From Prosopocoilus inquinatus (Eukaryota > Arthropoda > Insecta > Coleoptera > Lucanidae), in contig CM069872.1 of NCBI GenBank assembly GCA_036172665.1, positions 25,486,001 through 25,550,000 on the forward strand: a stretch of DNA of 64,000 bases, written 5' to 3'. Both the position numbers and the translations under genes were made by a program. Under the pieces are notes generated by a model, which did no database searches, was not told the origin of the DNA, and worked only from the letters and a program-made list of their open reading frames with translations. Shown here one piece after another: positions 42,407-52,270 of the stretch (the first letter of the stretch is position 1; each line of letters starts with the position of its first letter).

Positions 42407-44089
42407 CAGCAAAGGCGGGAGTTTTAAACTTTAATGTTTTAAATAAATACGTATTTCAAAAGTTATAAAGCAATAATATGCGTTTTAAATATTCACACTT
42501 CATTTCAACCTAAGAAATTGACAGATACAAAAACGAGAAGCAAATTTTCTTAAAAATACTAATAACTCAATAATTATTCTGTGATTTTCGGGAAGATTCG
42601 CCTTGATAATCACACTTTAAACGATTCCTTGTCTTTCATATTTGTTATATGCAGCTATGATGTTAAAGAAATATCTGCCGGTATCTTTGAATTGTCATTA
42701 ATTTTTCACCATTGTTACCATTTGCAATAAAACGTATTGTTTTCTCAATTCCTCTCCCTTTTTTTAAAGTATCACAGTTACTGCGTCCATTTTAACAGAA
42801 ATAAAACATTTTTACCTGTGTCCGGGCACGTTGACAGTTTTTCGGTGCAATAACTGGGAGTGAAATTTTGTCCACGCAGCGATACCCGATACAAATTTTA
42901 CGAATTACACTAAGAGCTGACCAGCAAATTATGAAAACAAATTAAACACGAATGCACTAAAAGCATTTATGCAAATGCATATCAAAAACGGTGGAAATAT
43001 TTAGACTAAGTCAAACATAAATGTCATTAAATTTTTTTGTACTTTCAGTCAAACCTGGAATTATTTGATTGGTTGTTAGCAATGATGTAATAAGGTTAGA
43101 TGGAGTCTAGCGTCATTTTGAATAGGACTGCATCGGCTTTAACATTAGAGAGAGAAAGATAATATGAGCATTCCCTAAGAGTAACAAAGATCAGAAATGG
43201 CCGATACCACGTGGTTTTGGGGCAAATGAAAGCTTAGTTCAGATGCATCCGGATACGCAAAAAACTAGCCCATCAAAAACAAATTGCAATAAATATTTTG
43301 CATATTCGGAATGCATCTCAACTAAGCTTAATGCGTTTGCAAACACCGTTGCCATGGCGAGTAAGATGTTGAATAGCGAATTGTCAAAAATTAATGAACT
43401 TCGTAATTTATAGTTCATATTCCAATTTTAAATTAGATTATCGAATCTAATTTTACAATTTGCACATGCGTGTAATACGAAATATATTCAATATTTTAAG
43501 TAATTTTAAAATGCGTCTACTCTCTTTGTCGATGGATACATTTACATCTTTTTGTCACATTTATATACACATATTTATGCAATCTTCAACGAAACAAGTA
43601 GGTATTCTACATTTTATTAATGCGATTATTGCAATATTATAATAAAAAATATTTAAGAAACCTGCTTATCTTCTTAGAGTAAAATAGTCACTTACATAAA
43701 ACTTAAAATCTAATAAAATGACATTCAAAATCAATTTAAAACATCCCGTAAAAACTAAGCGAAGCAAAATAAATGGATGTTGAACTTTAATTAAATAATA
43801 AACAAAAACTTGATAAGTCACTTCAAATAACTTAAAATCGAGAAAACGACCCCACAAAATCCAATTTGAAAACTAACAGACTAAACGCACAGACAACGAA
43901 TGTTTTCACGTTTTGCCCCAACCCAGCTGATCGAGGCTAGTTTTCTCTCTCTCTAATGTTCGTAGCGATACCTCTCACTCTACATTCCATCCACCCTATA
44001 CCAGATCATTTACTACAACGGCATAATTAAAGTAAAAAGTAAATTAAAACAAATATATTTTGTACTATAACCCCATCAATATGCCAAAA
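42407..44089. other. No gene recognised
   Basis: AT-rich. If MMADHC continues, its last exon should lie left of 44716 on the minus strand, but I could not identify it here. Confidence 0.35.
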
Positions 44090-44320
44090 GTTATAAATGG
44101 CGGAAATAAACGTGCAATAGCGAAGGCGTTTAATTATTGTATGAAAGATCACCCAAATTTAAAAAACCAAATGGATTTGAAGAACTGCCGTGTTAGCAGA
44201 GGAATCTAAAGGTATGTATGTGTGCTGGAGGCAATGATGAAAGAAGTAGACCGAATTCTAAATGAGATCCAAATGACCATGGAAAAGTTCTAAGTCATCA
44301 GCAACAACAAGGAGATCCTG
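44090..44320 (+). pseudogene. N-terminal fragment of a Tc1/IS630-type transposase
   Basis: ATG at about 44090 opens MPKVINGGNKRAIAKAFNYC, resembling the start of transposases related to the one at 55692 (MPK, then a Y/F-rich helix before the HTH). After a frameshift VLAEESKG looks like the beginning of the HTH. Nothing beyond remains. Confidence 0.35.
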
Positions 44321-44715
44321 CTATTTAAGTTCTCTTGTATGTAATTACTTTTTTAATTAAAAAATAAATAATTATCAACTGTTTGCTGGGAATGATACTT
44401 CTCGTTTTAACGGAATGCTTCGGCTGACAACAGTGACAGTGGGTTTTCAAAAATATAACCATTAAATTAAAAATGACCATCAATCAATTTTCTGACGTCT
44501 ATGTTTCAATGTGATACCAACAAAAATGACACCCTAACAGGGCCTACTCTGAATCTAAAAAGAAAGTGAACAGCTAATAAATACCAATTTTTCTTTGTAC
44601 TAGCAATTTCCAAACACTCTGTACTTATGAATATCTGAACTTCATTAAAAATTGTCTATTAAATGAAACTGTAAGAGCAACACACGTAACACTTCCACTA
44701 AAATCAGTTACGTAC

Positions 44716-44935
44716 CTTTAAAAGTGTTCTTAGAGCAATCTTGATCGTTACTAATGATTACACATTTATCGATTTCATAAATTTGAAAGTCAAGACATCT
44801 AAATTTTTCATCTGTTTTATACAAACTATGGCCACCGGAAGAAAAGTAGGGACGTCCTGAGAAGGGGTTCACAAAATCAGCCCAATACCCAGCTTTCCGG
44901 AGTTTGTGACACACATTTTTCGCAGCTAATACGAA
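44716..44935 (-). CDS. Mmadhc: MMADHC-like exon 3
   Basis: Follows a TTATTTTAG acceptor and joins exon 2 in phase 0. Encodes LAAKNVCHKLRKAGYWADFV, then NPFSGRPYFSSGG, TDEKFRCLDFQIYEI and CVIISND, matching the C-terminal nitroreductase-like half of MMADHC (cblD), where AEGYWADFIDPSSG and LFETDERYRHLGF are the human equivalents. Ends AAA G before a GTACGT donor (44715 downwards). Roughly the last 25 residues of the protein must lie in a further exon that I could not find. Without splicing the frame stops two codons later. Confidence 0.85.
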
Positions 44936-44987
44936 CTAAAATAAGAAATAAAGTTCGGCCTTCCACTTAAAATATTTTTGCCTTAAC

Positions 44988-45380
44988 TAGTTGAGCTAAT
45001 TTTTCAGTTTCAAGTTCTCTATTGTGGCGGTAACGCTTCTTGTCAGGCTTCAAAGTAATTGTTATTACAGATAACTCTGAATTTTCTAAATTGTGATAAG
45101 GAAATAAATCACAAACGGTCTGTCGAAACACCTTCGGGCATTCCTGTGCTCTGCAAATGATTCCAGCATCCGGGTTCTAGAAGAATTGTTTTAGAAAACA
45201 TGTCTAGCTTAGAAAAATAAAATACATTTTCTACTTCCTGCATGACAAATGTGCCCTCGTTGTTTATGGTTGTGTGTATATCATACCAAGCCGGTCCTAC
45301 ATTACCATGCATAAAAAAAGGAAAATTAGGTGAAGCAAGGAGCTCAAAATTAGGATCTCTCCATGCTAATTGAGTGTCAT
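44988..45380 (-). CDS. Mmadhc: MMADHC-like exon 2, with one-base frameshift
   Basis: Starts after a TTTTTTTAG acceptor with TQLAWRDPNFELLASPNFPF and HGNVGPAWYDIH, the central region of MMADHC, a cobalamin-trafficking protein that directs vitamin B12 to the cytosolic and mitochondrial routes. The second half reads IICRAQECPKVFRQTVCDLF, ENSELSVITITLKPDKKRY and ETEKLAQL before a GTTAAG donor. The two halves are one frame apart: the exon is 393 nt, one more than its splice phases require, and the break is at a CCC run (about 45172-45176). A sequencing indel or a recent mutation are both possible. Confidence 0.8.
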
Positions 45381-45454
45381 CTAAAAAAAAATTATGTTAA
45401 CGATGATTTTGCATTGCGCGCGAGGTTACATCTGTTAATCATTTGCAATTATAC

Positions 45455-45599
45455 CTTCTTGGGCTTTCCGAGGTTTAACCACCTTGTAAGAATCACTGGA
45501 CTTCACGCTACGACGCGAAAAATTTCGAATTAATAAATTCGTAAAATTTAAATTCTTTTTTGAAATAGTTTTCAAAAACAGAATACTTTGATTTGACAT
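45455..45599 (-). CDS. Mmadhc: MMADHC-like exon 1 (mitochondrial presequence)
   Basis: ATG at 45599-45597. The 48 codons encode a Ser/Lys/Arg-rich, acid-poor start (SNQSILFLKTISKKNLNF, LLIRNFSRRS), typical of a mitochondrial targeting peptide, then VVKPRKAQE. Ends in phase 1 at a GTATAA donor (45454 downwards). Joining to exon 2 restores D before TQLAWRD. The alternate start used for a cytosolic form in other animals was not looked for. Confidence 0.75.
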
Positions 45600-45650
45600 A
45601 TTCAGTATTTGACATCTCGGTTCTCTAAAATTTTAGAACGTAGTCACAAT

Positions 45651-45932
45651 CAATAGGGACAGCTTCTGTTGGCACCTTTGAGTTCATACTATAATTTTCC
45701 AAAACTATGTTAGCGGGCCTTCATTCTAATGCTATCAGATGTCGCTAGTCGAAAAGCTTATATATTTCGTAAGATATACTTCTTATTTTAATAAACAAAA
45801 GCTTCTCTTGTTAAAAAAATTAAAGGTGAGTTCAAAATAGTCAAACACGATGAAATTCGATAAGACAATCTGTTGGTTACTTATCCACCAAAACAGCTAA
45901 TTGGTAATTGCCGCCCATACTGAATATGTGCC
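45651..45932 (+). repeat. Direct repeat pair, member 1 (with 47321-47604)
   Basis: CAATAGGGACAGCTTCTGTT and onward matches 47321-47604 (CAGTAGGGACAGCTTCTGTC) over about 280 bp, including GCTACCAGATGTCGCTA, CGTAAGATATACTTCTTATT and CCACCAAAACAGCT. Lies immediately upstream of MMADHC exon 1, so any promoter there overlaps a repeat. Confidence 0.8.
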
Positions 45933-47034
45933 CATAACAGGAGAGAGGTTTGTTGGCAATTGAAAAAATTTTTGTCCAGGCTGTTTTAGTAACGTATTTA
46001 TCCGCAGTAATGGCGTTAGGAGTAATTGTAGAATTGGCGCGAATGAAATGTCACATTTCAATGTTAATTGCTTTAGTCATAGACAACAACTTGTCTGTGC
46101 TTTAGTGATGGCGGTGATGGTGATCGCTTAAGTAAATTAAAGAACTGGCACAAATATAATGGGTTAAATCAAATTGTCCGTTAAATAAACATTATTGATG
46201 ACTAAATTATTTTTGTGTGACCAGAGAATAGTCTAATATAAACAGAGTTAGAGAATAAAGGACCTCGCAAGATCTGCAAAAGAAGATTTAAATGTGTAGT
46301 TATTGGATGCAATTCATGTTCCAATCAGACCAAATTTCCTTCAATTTGGAATTGGGGCTGCTAATTTAGGTAACGAAGCCCTGTGACAATTTCAATGCAA
46401 GAAGATGTGTATGCGTCACACTGATAAAAGGTTAGCATTACCGTTAGCATCATAACAATCCATATAAGGTTTTTATTTTACCAAGTTAACAATGGCAGTA
46501 AAATATAAATTGTTACAGATATGTGTATCCAGGACATGAATGCAGGAAGATTAAATTAATAGGGAGACTTAACCTGTATCCTATCATCATATTACCTACC
46601 GAGACAATTAATCATTTTAATAGAAATGAAAGTGCAGAAGGTAGGAGCTACAACTATGAAACAATCACTTTAAAAATTTTATTAAAGTGTAACAAGTATT
46701 ATTATGTGGTAGTGATTACCTGATTTATTAAATTTAAACGTGGTCAAAGTACAGTATTCTGAATAAAAATAGTTAAAAAAAGATTAATTTGCAGTAATTT
46801 TGAAGATATTCGCACTTAAAGCCAAAAATAATATGTACGGATAAAGAAAGATTGTATTGAATTGCAATTTTGAAAGCATTTCCATAAATTATGAACTTCA
46901 TGAATGACAATGTACAAATAATGTGTTATTACTTGCAGTTACTTTTGCAGTTAAATATAGTAATTTGAGAATGATATGTGGTTTGTTTTATTAGTTTAAA
47001 ATCTAGTAAATATAATTTAAGCATGATTTTCCGT
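45933..47034. other. Between the direct repeats, no gene seen
   Basis: AT-rich; short frames such as 46523-46723 carry no motif. Confidence 0.35.
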
Positions 47035-47184
47035 TTCTTTAGGTTTTCTTCTCCACACATTTGTTTAGGTAATACGTTATATTCTGTAAAGACTTGTAAT
47101 GTATATTACAGCATATTAGAGTCTTAGCAGAATATAACGTATTGTATTACTTAAATGAATGTATAGAGAAGAAAACCTAAAGAA
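47035..47184. mobile_element. Foldback MITE, 150 bp
   Basis: TTCTTTAGGTTTTCTTCTC at the left and GAGAAGAAAACCTAAAGAA at the right enclose arms of about 55 bp with AATACGTTATATTCTG/CAGAATATAACGTATT near the loop. Confidence 0.85.
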
Positions 47185-47320
47185 TTATTTAAATTAAAAA
47201 GGCGCGTAGAACAGTGGCGCCATCGCAACAGATAAATACTTACAACTACGTCATATTACGTGGACAAAAAATTTACATGGGAATTGGCTCTTTCTGTTGG
47301 CCCACAGTATAGACATCAAT

Positions 47321-47604
47321 CAGTAGGGACAGCTTCTGTCGGCACCTTTGAAGTTCATACTACAATTTTCCAAACTCAAGTAGGCGGGCAATCATTCTAA
47401 TGCTACCAGATGTCGCTACTTGAAGAACTTACTTATTTCGTAAGATATACTTCTTATTTTAAAAAACAAAAGCTCGTTTTATTAGAGAAATTACAAGTGA
47501 GCTCAAAATAGTCGAAACATGATGAAATTCGATAAGATAATCTAAGGGTTACTTATCCACCAAAACAGCTGATCGGTAATTGACTGCCATATTGAATGTG
47601 TGCC
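47321..47604 (+). repeat. Direct repeat pair, member 2
   Basis: Second copy of 45651-45932, about 1.67 kb away in the same orientation. It runs straight into the tandem duplication at 47599. Confidence 0.8.
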
Positions 47605-48245
47605 GGAATTCTGGTGGAACGTCCGTCTTTTGGCCATGTTCAGGTGATCACCGAGCCTGAATGCAGACCCTGATGCAGATTCAGCATATTGAAAGTTAGC
47701 AACTCGTGTTCTTAAAGGGTTAATGTGAGAATACTAGCTGCTGAAGCTTGGCACTTCAAAAGCATGTCTGTTCAATAGCTATGTTGAATTAGTAATTCAG
47801 CTCCTGTGGTTACCTGAACGAGGCCATCAACCATTGACCGCTGCGCCACGCTCGGCCGCTTGATGAATGCCCGCTCATTTCGCACATGCACTCTCAGAAA
47901 CGGTAAGAGCGAAAAGCCCAGGCTGTCCCTACTGATTGATGTGTATACTGGTGTATACTGTGATGTGCCGGAATGTAGGCGGAACTTCCATTGTTTGGCC
48001 ATATTCAGGTGATCACCGAGCCTGACTACAGACTCAGCAGATTGAAAGTTAACAACTTGTGTTCTTAAATGGCTAATGTTTAAATACTAGCTGCTGAAGC
48101 TTGGTACTCCAAAAGCATGTCTGTTCAATAGCTATTTTGAATTAGTAACAGCTCCTTTGGTTACCTGAACGCGGCCATTGAAAAATCAACCATTGACCGT
48201 TGCGCCACCCTCGACTGTTTGAGGAATGTCCGCTCGTTTCCAGAA
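47599..48245. repeat. Tandem duplication, units of about 280-360 bp
   Basis: Unit 1 (47599-47962) and unit 2 (47963-48245) share GTGCCGGAAT, GGTGATCACCGAGCCTGA, CTAGCTGCTGAAGCTTGG, AAAGCATGTCTGTTCAATAG and GGTTACCTGAACG. The last part of unit 1 ends with CTGTCCCTACTGATTGATG, the inverse of the start of the 47321 repeat, so this is probably one composite element. Confidence 0.8.
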
Positions 48246-48286
48246 TGCGCCTTGAAGAACTTATTTGGCCCGACTAAATCATTTGA

Positions 48287-48705
48287 CAGAGTTGGGCAAA
48301 TTGTATTCATGAGTATGAGTACTGATTACGAGTACTATATAATCATACTCTTAATATGAGTAAAGTCTATAGGCGTGTTCTTTTTGTCACAAATCTCATC
48401 TCAACTCAGATAAACGTCATTTCCGTTAGCTTGAACAAGTAAGCTTGAACTGTGATTTCGATCTCCCACCTTGTCACTCGTGCACTCCTATTAGTTGCCA
48501 GGTTGAAACATTCAAACTTACTTGTTCACGCAAACGAAAACGACGTTTATCTGAGATGAAGTGAGTTTTAGGGTAAAAAGAACACACCTTATGTAATCAG
48601 TAATTATACAAAGGAGAATGAGTAATGTACATGTAATCAGTAATCATAAATAATGAGTACATGTAATCAGTAATCATATAAAATGAGTATGAGTACAGGT
48701 AAAAA
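48287..48705. mobile_element. hAT-end-like region with nested MITE
   Basis: CAGAGTTGGGCAAATTGTAT at the left is a hAT-type terminus, followed by repeated GAGTACTGATTACGAGTA / ATGTAATCAGTAATCAT motifs as found near such ends. No target duplication was identified. A foldback element at 48371-48590 interrupts it. Confidence 0.5.
48371..48590. mobile_element. Foldback MITE, 220 bp
   Basis: AGGCGTGTTCTTTTT and the inverse AAAAAGAACACACCT enclose arms containing ATCTCA...CAGATAAACGTC and GACGTTTATCTG...GATGAAGT, then GAACAAGTAAG against CTTACTTGTTC. Non-coding. Confidence 0.8.
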
Positions 48706-49380
48706 GTAATGGCATGCTGTTTCAATTTTTCGTCTCCTGTCACTTTGACATTACTTAGCAGCACAATGCTGGTCCTCTGGGTTTCGCAATTCGCAGTGTT
48801 TGTACGTTTGCAAATTGGTCCAAACTGTACTGTACAAAGTGTCTCATCTTCGATAGCATTCTACAGATATTTCCGATATCTAAATATGATAAGGACACTT
48901 TTTATTCAACTTTTAACTAGATTATGATTTCTTCATTAAATCACTTAAAAATTCGTAATAGTCCACAGGAAAACCCAACTATGCATATTGTGAGTGCCAT
49001 TTTTTCTGTGCTACAGGAAAATATTATGGGTTCTAAAATATTATTGAATTTTATGTCCCCAAGGCAAAATACAATAAAAATTTACACTGCATCCGGTAGT
49101 TCTCAAATGAACATCTGTATGTTAATGCTAATGTTTAAAATTATGAAGATTTACACAATTCTTTAAATAAAGAAAGATTTCGGAAATTGTAATCTTATTT
49201 AAAAACCGTATTTTTTATGTTTGGTTTAGGCAAGCCTGTTAGCGCACTTGCTTATTTTCCCGACTTTCTTTAATCAAAAATCGAACACTCGTTATAAATT
49301 ACATAAACAATTTAAAACAATATAAACTAACATGAGTCGCAAGTATTATATACAGACGCCTCTGACCAGTAAAAAATAAT
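48706..49380. other. No gene recognised
   Basis: Two short plus frames (48709-48927, 48924-49166) without motifs. Confidence 0.35.
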
Positions 49381-49381
49381 G

Positions 49382-49886
49382 AACAGATAAAATACCGACA
49401 TCTTACTATCGCTTTTTGACCTGACATTGCAGTAGGATAGACAAATTGAAGCGGGATTTGCTCCTAATAAGTCCCCCATGCAAGGCGGCCATGCTTGCTG
49501 TCAAAGCATAATGAAAGTTTTTAGAAAAATTTTGTGCAAATCGTTTTTGATTGCAGTGAAAACCTCGAGCAGCCTCTGGACAGCTGTTTCAGCCCTGCTT
49601 GGGGCTTCTTCAGCAGAGACGTAGCTCGACATTCCCACTGCAGACCAAAAACGACTTGCCCAATTTATTCGCAATTGCGATGTACGAATGATGAACAGAT
49701 AAAATAGCGACATCTTACTATCGCTTTTTGACCTAACATTGCAGTAGGATAGACAAATTGAAGCGGGATTTGCTCCTAATAAGTCAAAAACGAATTGCAC
49801 AAAATTTGTCTAAAAGCTTTCATTATACTTTGACAGCAAGCATGGCCACCTTGCATGGGGGACTTATTAGGAGCAAATCCCGCTTC
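49382..49886 (-). repeat. Family-A retrozyme-like repeat, head-to-tail dimer
   Basis: A unit starting AACAGATAAAATA at 49382 starts again at 49694, giving a 312-bp period. The first unit is complete and has a hammerhead on its minus strand (49572-49620). The second runs only to about 49784 and is then followed by an inverted part (49785-49886, GCTTTCATTATACTTTGACA and onward). Partial copies are at 562-637, 21992, 32761, 34988 and 60394. No protein is encoded. Confidence 0.8.
49572..49620 (-). ncRNA. Hammerhead ribozyme motif, family A
   Basis: On the minus strand: stem I 5' strand GTCTCTG (49620-49614), CTGAAGA, stem II AGCCC/GGGCT with loop CAAGCA (5 bp including an A-U closing pair), GAAA, stem III from the palindrome ACAGCTGT, cleavable C (49579), then stem I 3' strand CAGAGGC, which pairs with all 7 bases of the 5' strand (one G-U). 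No extra bases in the core. This is the best of the motifs seen and fits a type I hammerhead completely. Confidence 0.8.
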
Positions 49887-52270
49887 AGGCCACAGAGGCG
49901 TACGTCATGGTGGGTCTGATGACGGTTTTGTAAAGCTTCATCTTGTTGTCAGGATGCAGCTTACTTCCCCGGCTCATCAGCCCGTAGAGGTTGGCTCTGG
50001 CGGCGACGGACTCAATGTGCTGTTTCCAGGTGAGTCGGGTGTCCAGGACGGCTCCCAGGTACTTCGCTTCTGTTCGCCAAGGAATGCCTCGTCCGAACAT
50101 GGCAATCTCTTCTGGTGGTCGCATCCGTCCCTTTCGTCCTAGAACGATGGCGGTGCTGTTCTCTGCGTTCACCTGGATTCGCCAGGTGCGGTACCAAACC
50201 TCGAGATCTTCCGCAGCGGTCTGCAGCTTCCTTCTCAGAATGGCGATGCTCTTGGACCGACAATACAGTGCTGTATCGTCGGCGTAGAGTGCGACGTTTA
50301 CACCGTTGTTTCGAGGAATGTCTCTCACGAAGATGTTAAATAGCGTCGGCGAGAGTACAGAGCCTTGCGGCACTCCCGCGCTCAGCGTTCTTTCCGAAGA
50401 TCGAACTCCGTTTATTTTTATACGGAACTTGCGTCTCTTCAAGAACGAGGCGGTCAGCTGGACAATACCCAAAGGTATTTCCGCCTCCAACATCTTGTGA
50501 AGCAGGCCCTGATGCCAGACTTTGTCGAATGCTTTCGACACGTCCTGCAAAACTAGGCCCGTGTATTCCTTTTTGTTAAAACCTTCGGTGACACACTCTG
50601 TGACGCGCAGGATTTGGTGGACTGTGGAGTGACCTGGACGGAAACCGAACTGTTCATCCTGGAGGACCTGGAGGCGCTCTAGGTGCCCCTTCAGTCTTCG
50701 GAGGATGACTTTCTCGGCCAGCTTTCCGAGAGCTGGCAGGAGGCTGATCGGTCGGTAGTTTTGAGGAAACGCCGCTTGCTGTCCGGGTTTTCTCAACATA
50801 ATGACATCCGCTCACTTCCACCGGGATGGAAAGTGACGCAGACGGAGCATCGCCTTGAGTATGCCGGTCAGAGCGGCGATCGCTCTCGCCGGAAGTTCCT
50901 GCAACGCCCTGTTGCCTATGCCGTCGGGACCTGGGGCCTTTCTCTTCTTGCACCACTTCGCTGCCTTCTTCACCTCCGAGGGCGATACCGGGGCGATGTG
51001 CTCGACATCTTCCTATTCTAGCGAGCGCCTGACTCTACGGTGAATGCGGCCGATGTGGTCCACATCTGCATTCTCGTAGACAGGGCTGCATTGACGCTCT
51101 AGATTGTCGGCAAAAGCCTCGGCCATTTCCTCGTCGGTGTAGACCACGCCTCTTTCTCCGTGTATAGGCGGCATGGGCGGTGCTCCTCTGTTCTTGAGAA
51201 TCCGAGTCATTCTCCAGAGAGAATTAACATCGGAGTTCAAGCCGTCGATTTTGGTGTCCCAGGTTTCCCTTTGGTGTTCGGTTAGGGCACGTCGAACTTC
51301 TCCGGTCAGCCTGTTCGCCTCTCTCTTGTGCTGGGGGTCCAGTGCCCGTTGCCACCGCCTCCTGGCGCGATTTCTGTCCCTGATGAGTTCACGGACGTCC
51401 TCGGGCAATCGCATTTGAAAAGGGCGGGCCGGCGTCGGATTCGTTGCGTGCGCAAGCGAAGCCGCGATGCTGTCGGTCAGTGTGCTTACGGCGTGTTCTA
51501 GTTCTTCACGCGTTTCGATCGGGGTTACTGGCCCTAGAGCTTCCTGCGGGTGGTCGGTGAACGCTCGATATCTTCTTTCTTGTGTTGTCCACGTCCTCGT
51601 CCTCTTCGGGGTCCCCTCCCAGCTGCAACAGAACAGGGGCGTGATCGGAATCGAGCTCGTTCAGAACAGAAAGCTGATGCACCGTCGCCACGTCCTTTAA
51701 GACGACAATGTCGAGGACATCGGGCCGGCCGACCGAACCGAAATGAGTCGGATCAACAGTGGCGTTGATCGTTATCATTCGGTCCTCGCCGTAGGCTATT
51801 AAAGTCCTTCCATTCCGATTAGTAACACGGCTGTTCCAATCGGGATGTTTGGAATTCAAATCGCCGGCGATTATCGCCGCGCCCTCCGTCTCGAACACCG
51901 CGTCCAAGTCCCCCGGGATCAGATCCCGATTTGGCGTGTTGTAAGCGGAGATCAGTCGAACCGTGCCGTCCGTCGTTTGTATCGCCACAATGGTCGCCTC
52001 CAAGTGCTGGAGGGGCGGCGTATCAATGACGTGGTGGTCGACGTCTCGTTTTACATAAACGGCAGTTCCTCCGCCTCTCGCGTTTGGCCTGTCGTTCCTG
52101 TAGAGCTGATAATTCGGAAGCCTGGGATCGTCCCCCGCTCTCAGATGTGTCTCGTTGATTAGAATTACGTCCAGGTTTTGACGCTGGGCCATCAACTCCA
52201 ATCGCTTGGGTTTGAGTCCATTGGCATTCCAAAAAACAGTCTGTAGAGAACGCGGTCGCCTTGACCGTCT
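49885..52270 (-). pseudogene. Jockey ORF2: endonuclease and reverse transcriptase
   Basis: Endonuclease: WNANGLKPKRLE, LINETHLR, LISAYNTPN, IAGDLNSKHPDWNS and SDHAPVLL, all catalytic motifs intact. RT: YRPISLLPALGKLAEK, LQDVSKAFDKVWH, GVPQGSVLSP and YADDTALY, then KYLGAVLDTRLTW. A frameshift at about 51545 and in-frame stops at about 50820 and 51013 inactivate it. The thumb/C-terminal domain is cut off after PTMTYASVA. The enzyme would nick and reverse transcribe at the target site. Confidence 0.9.
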
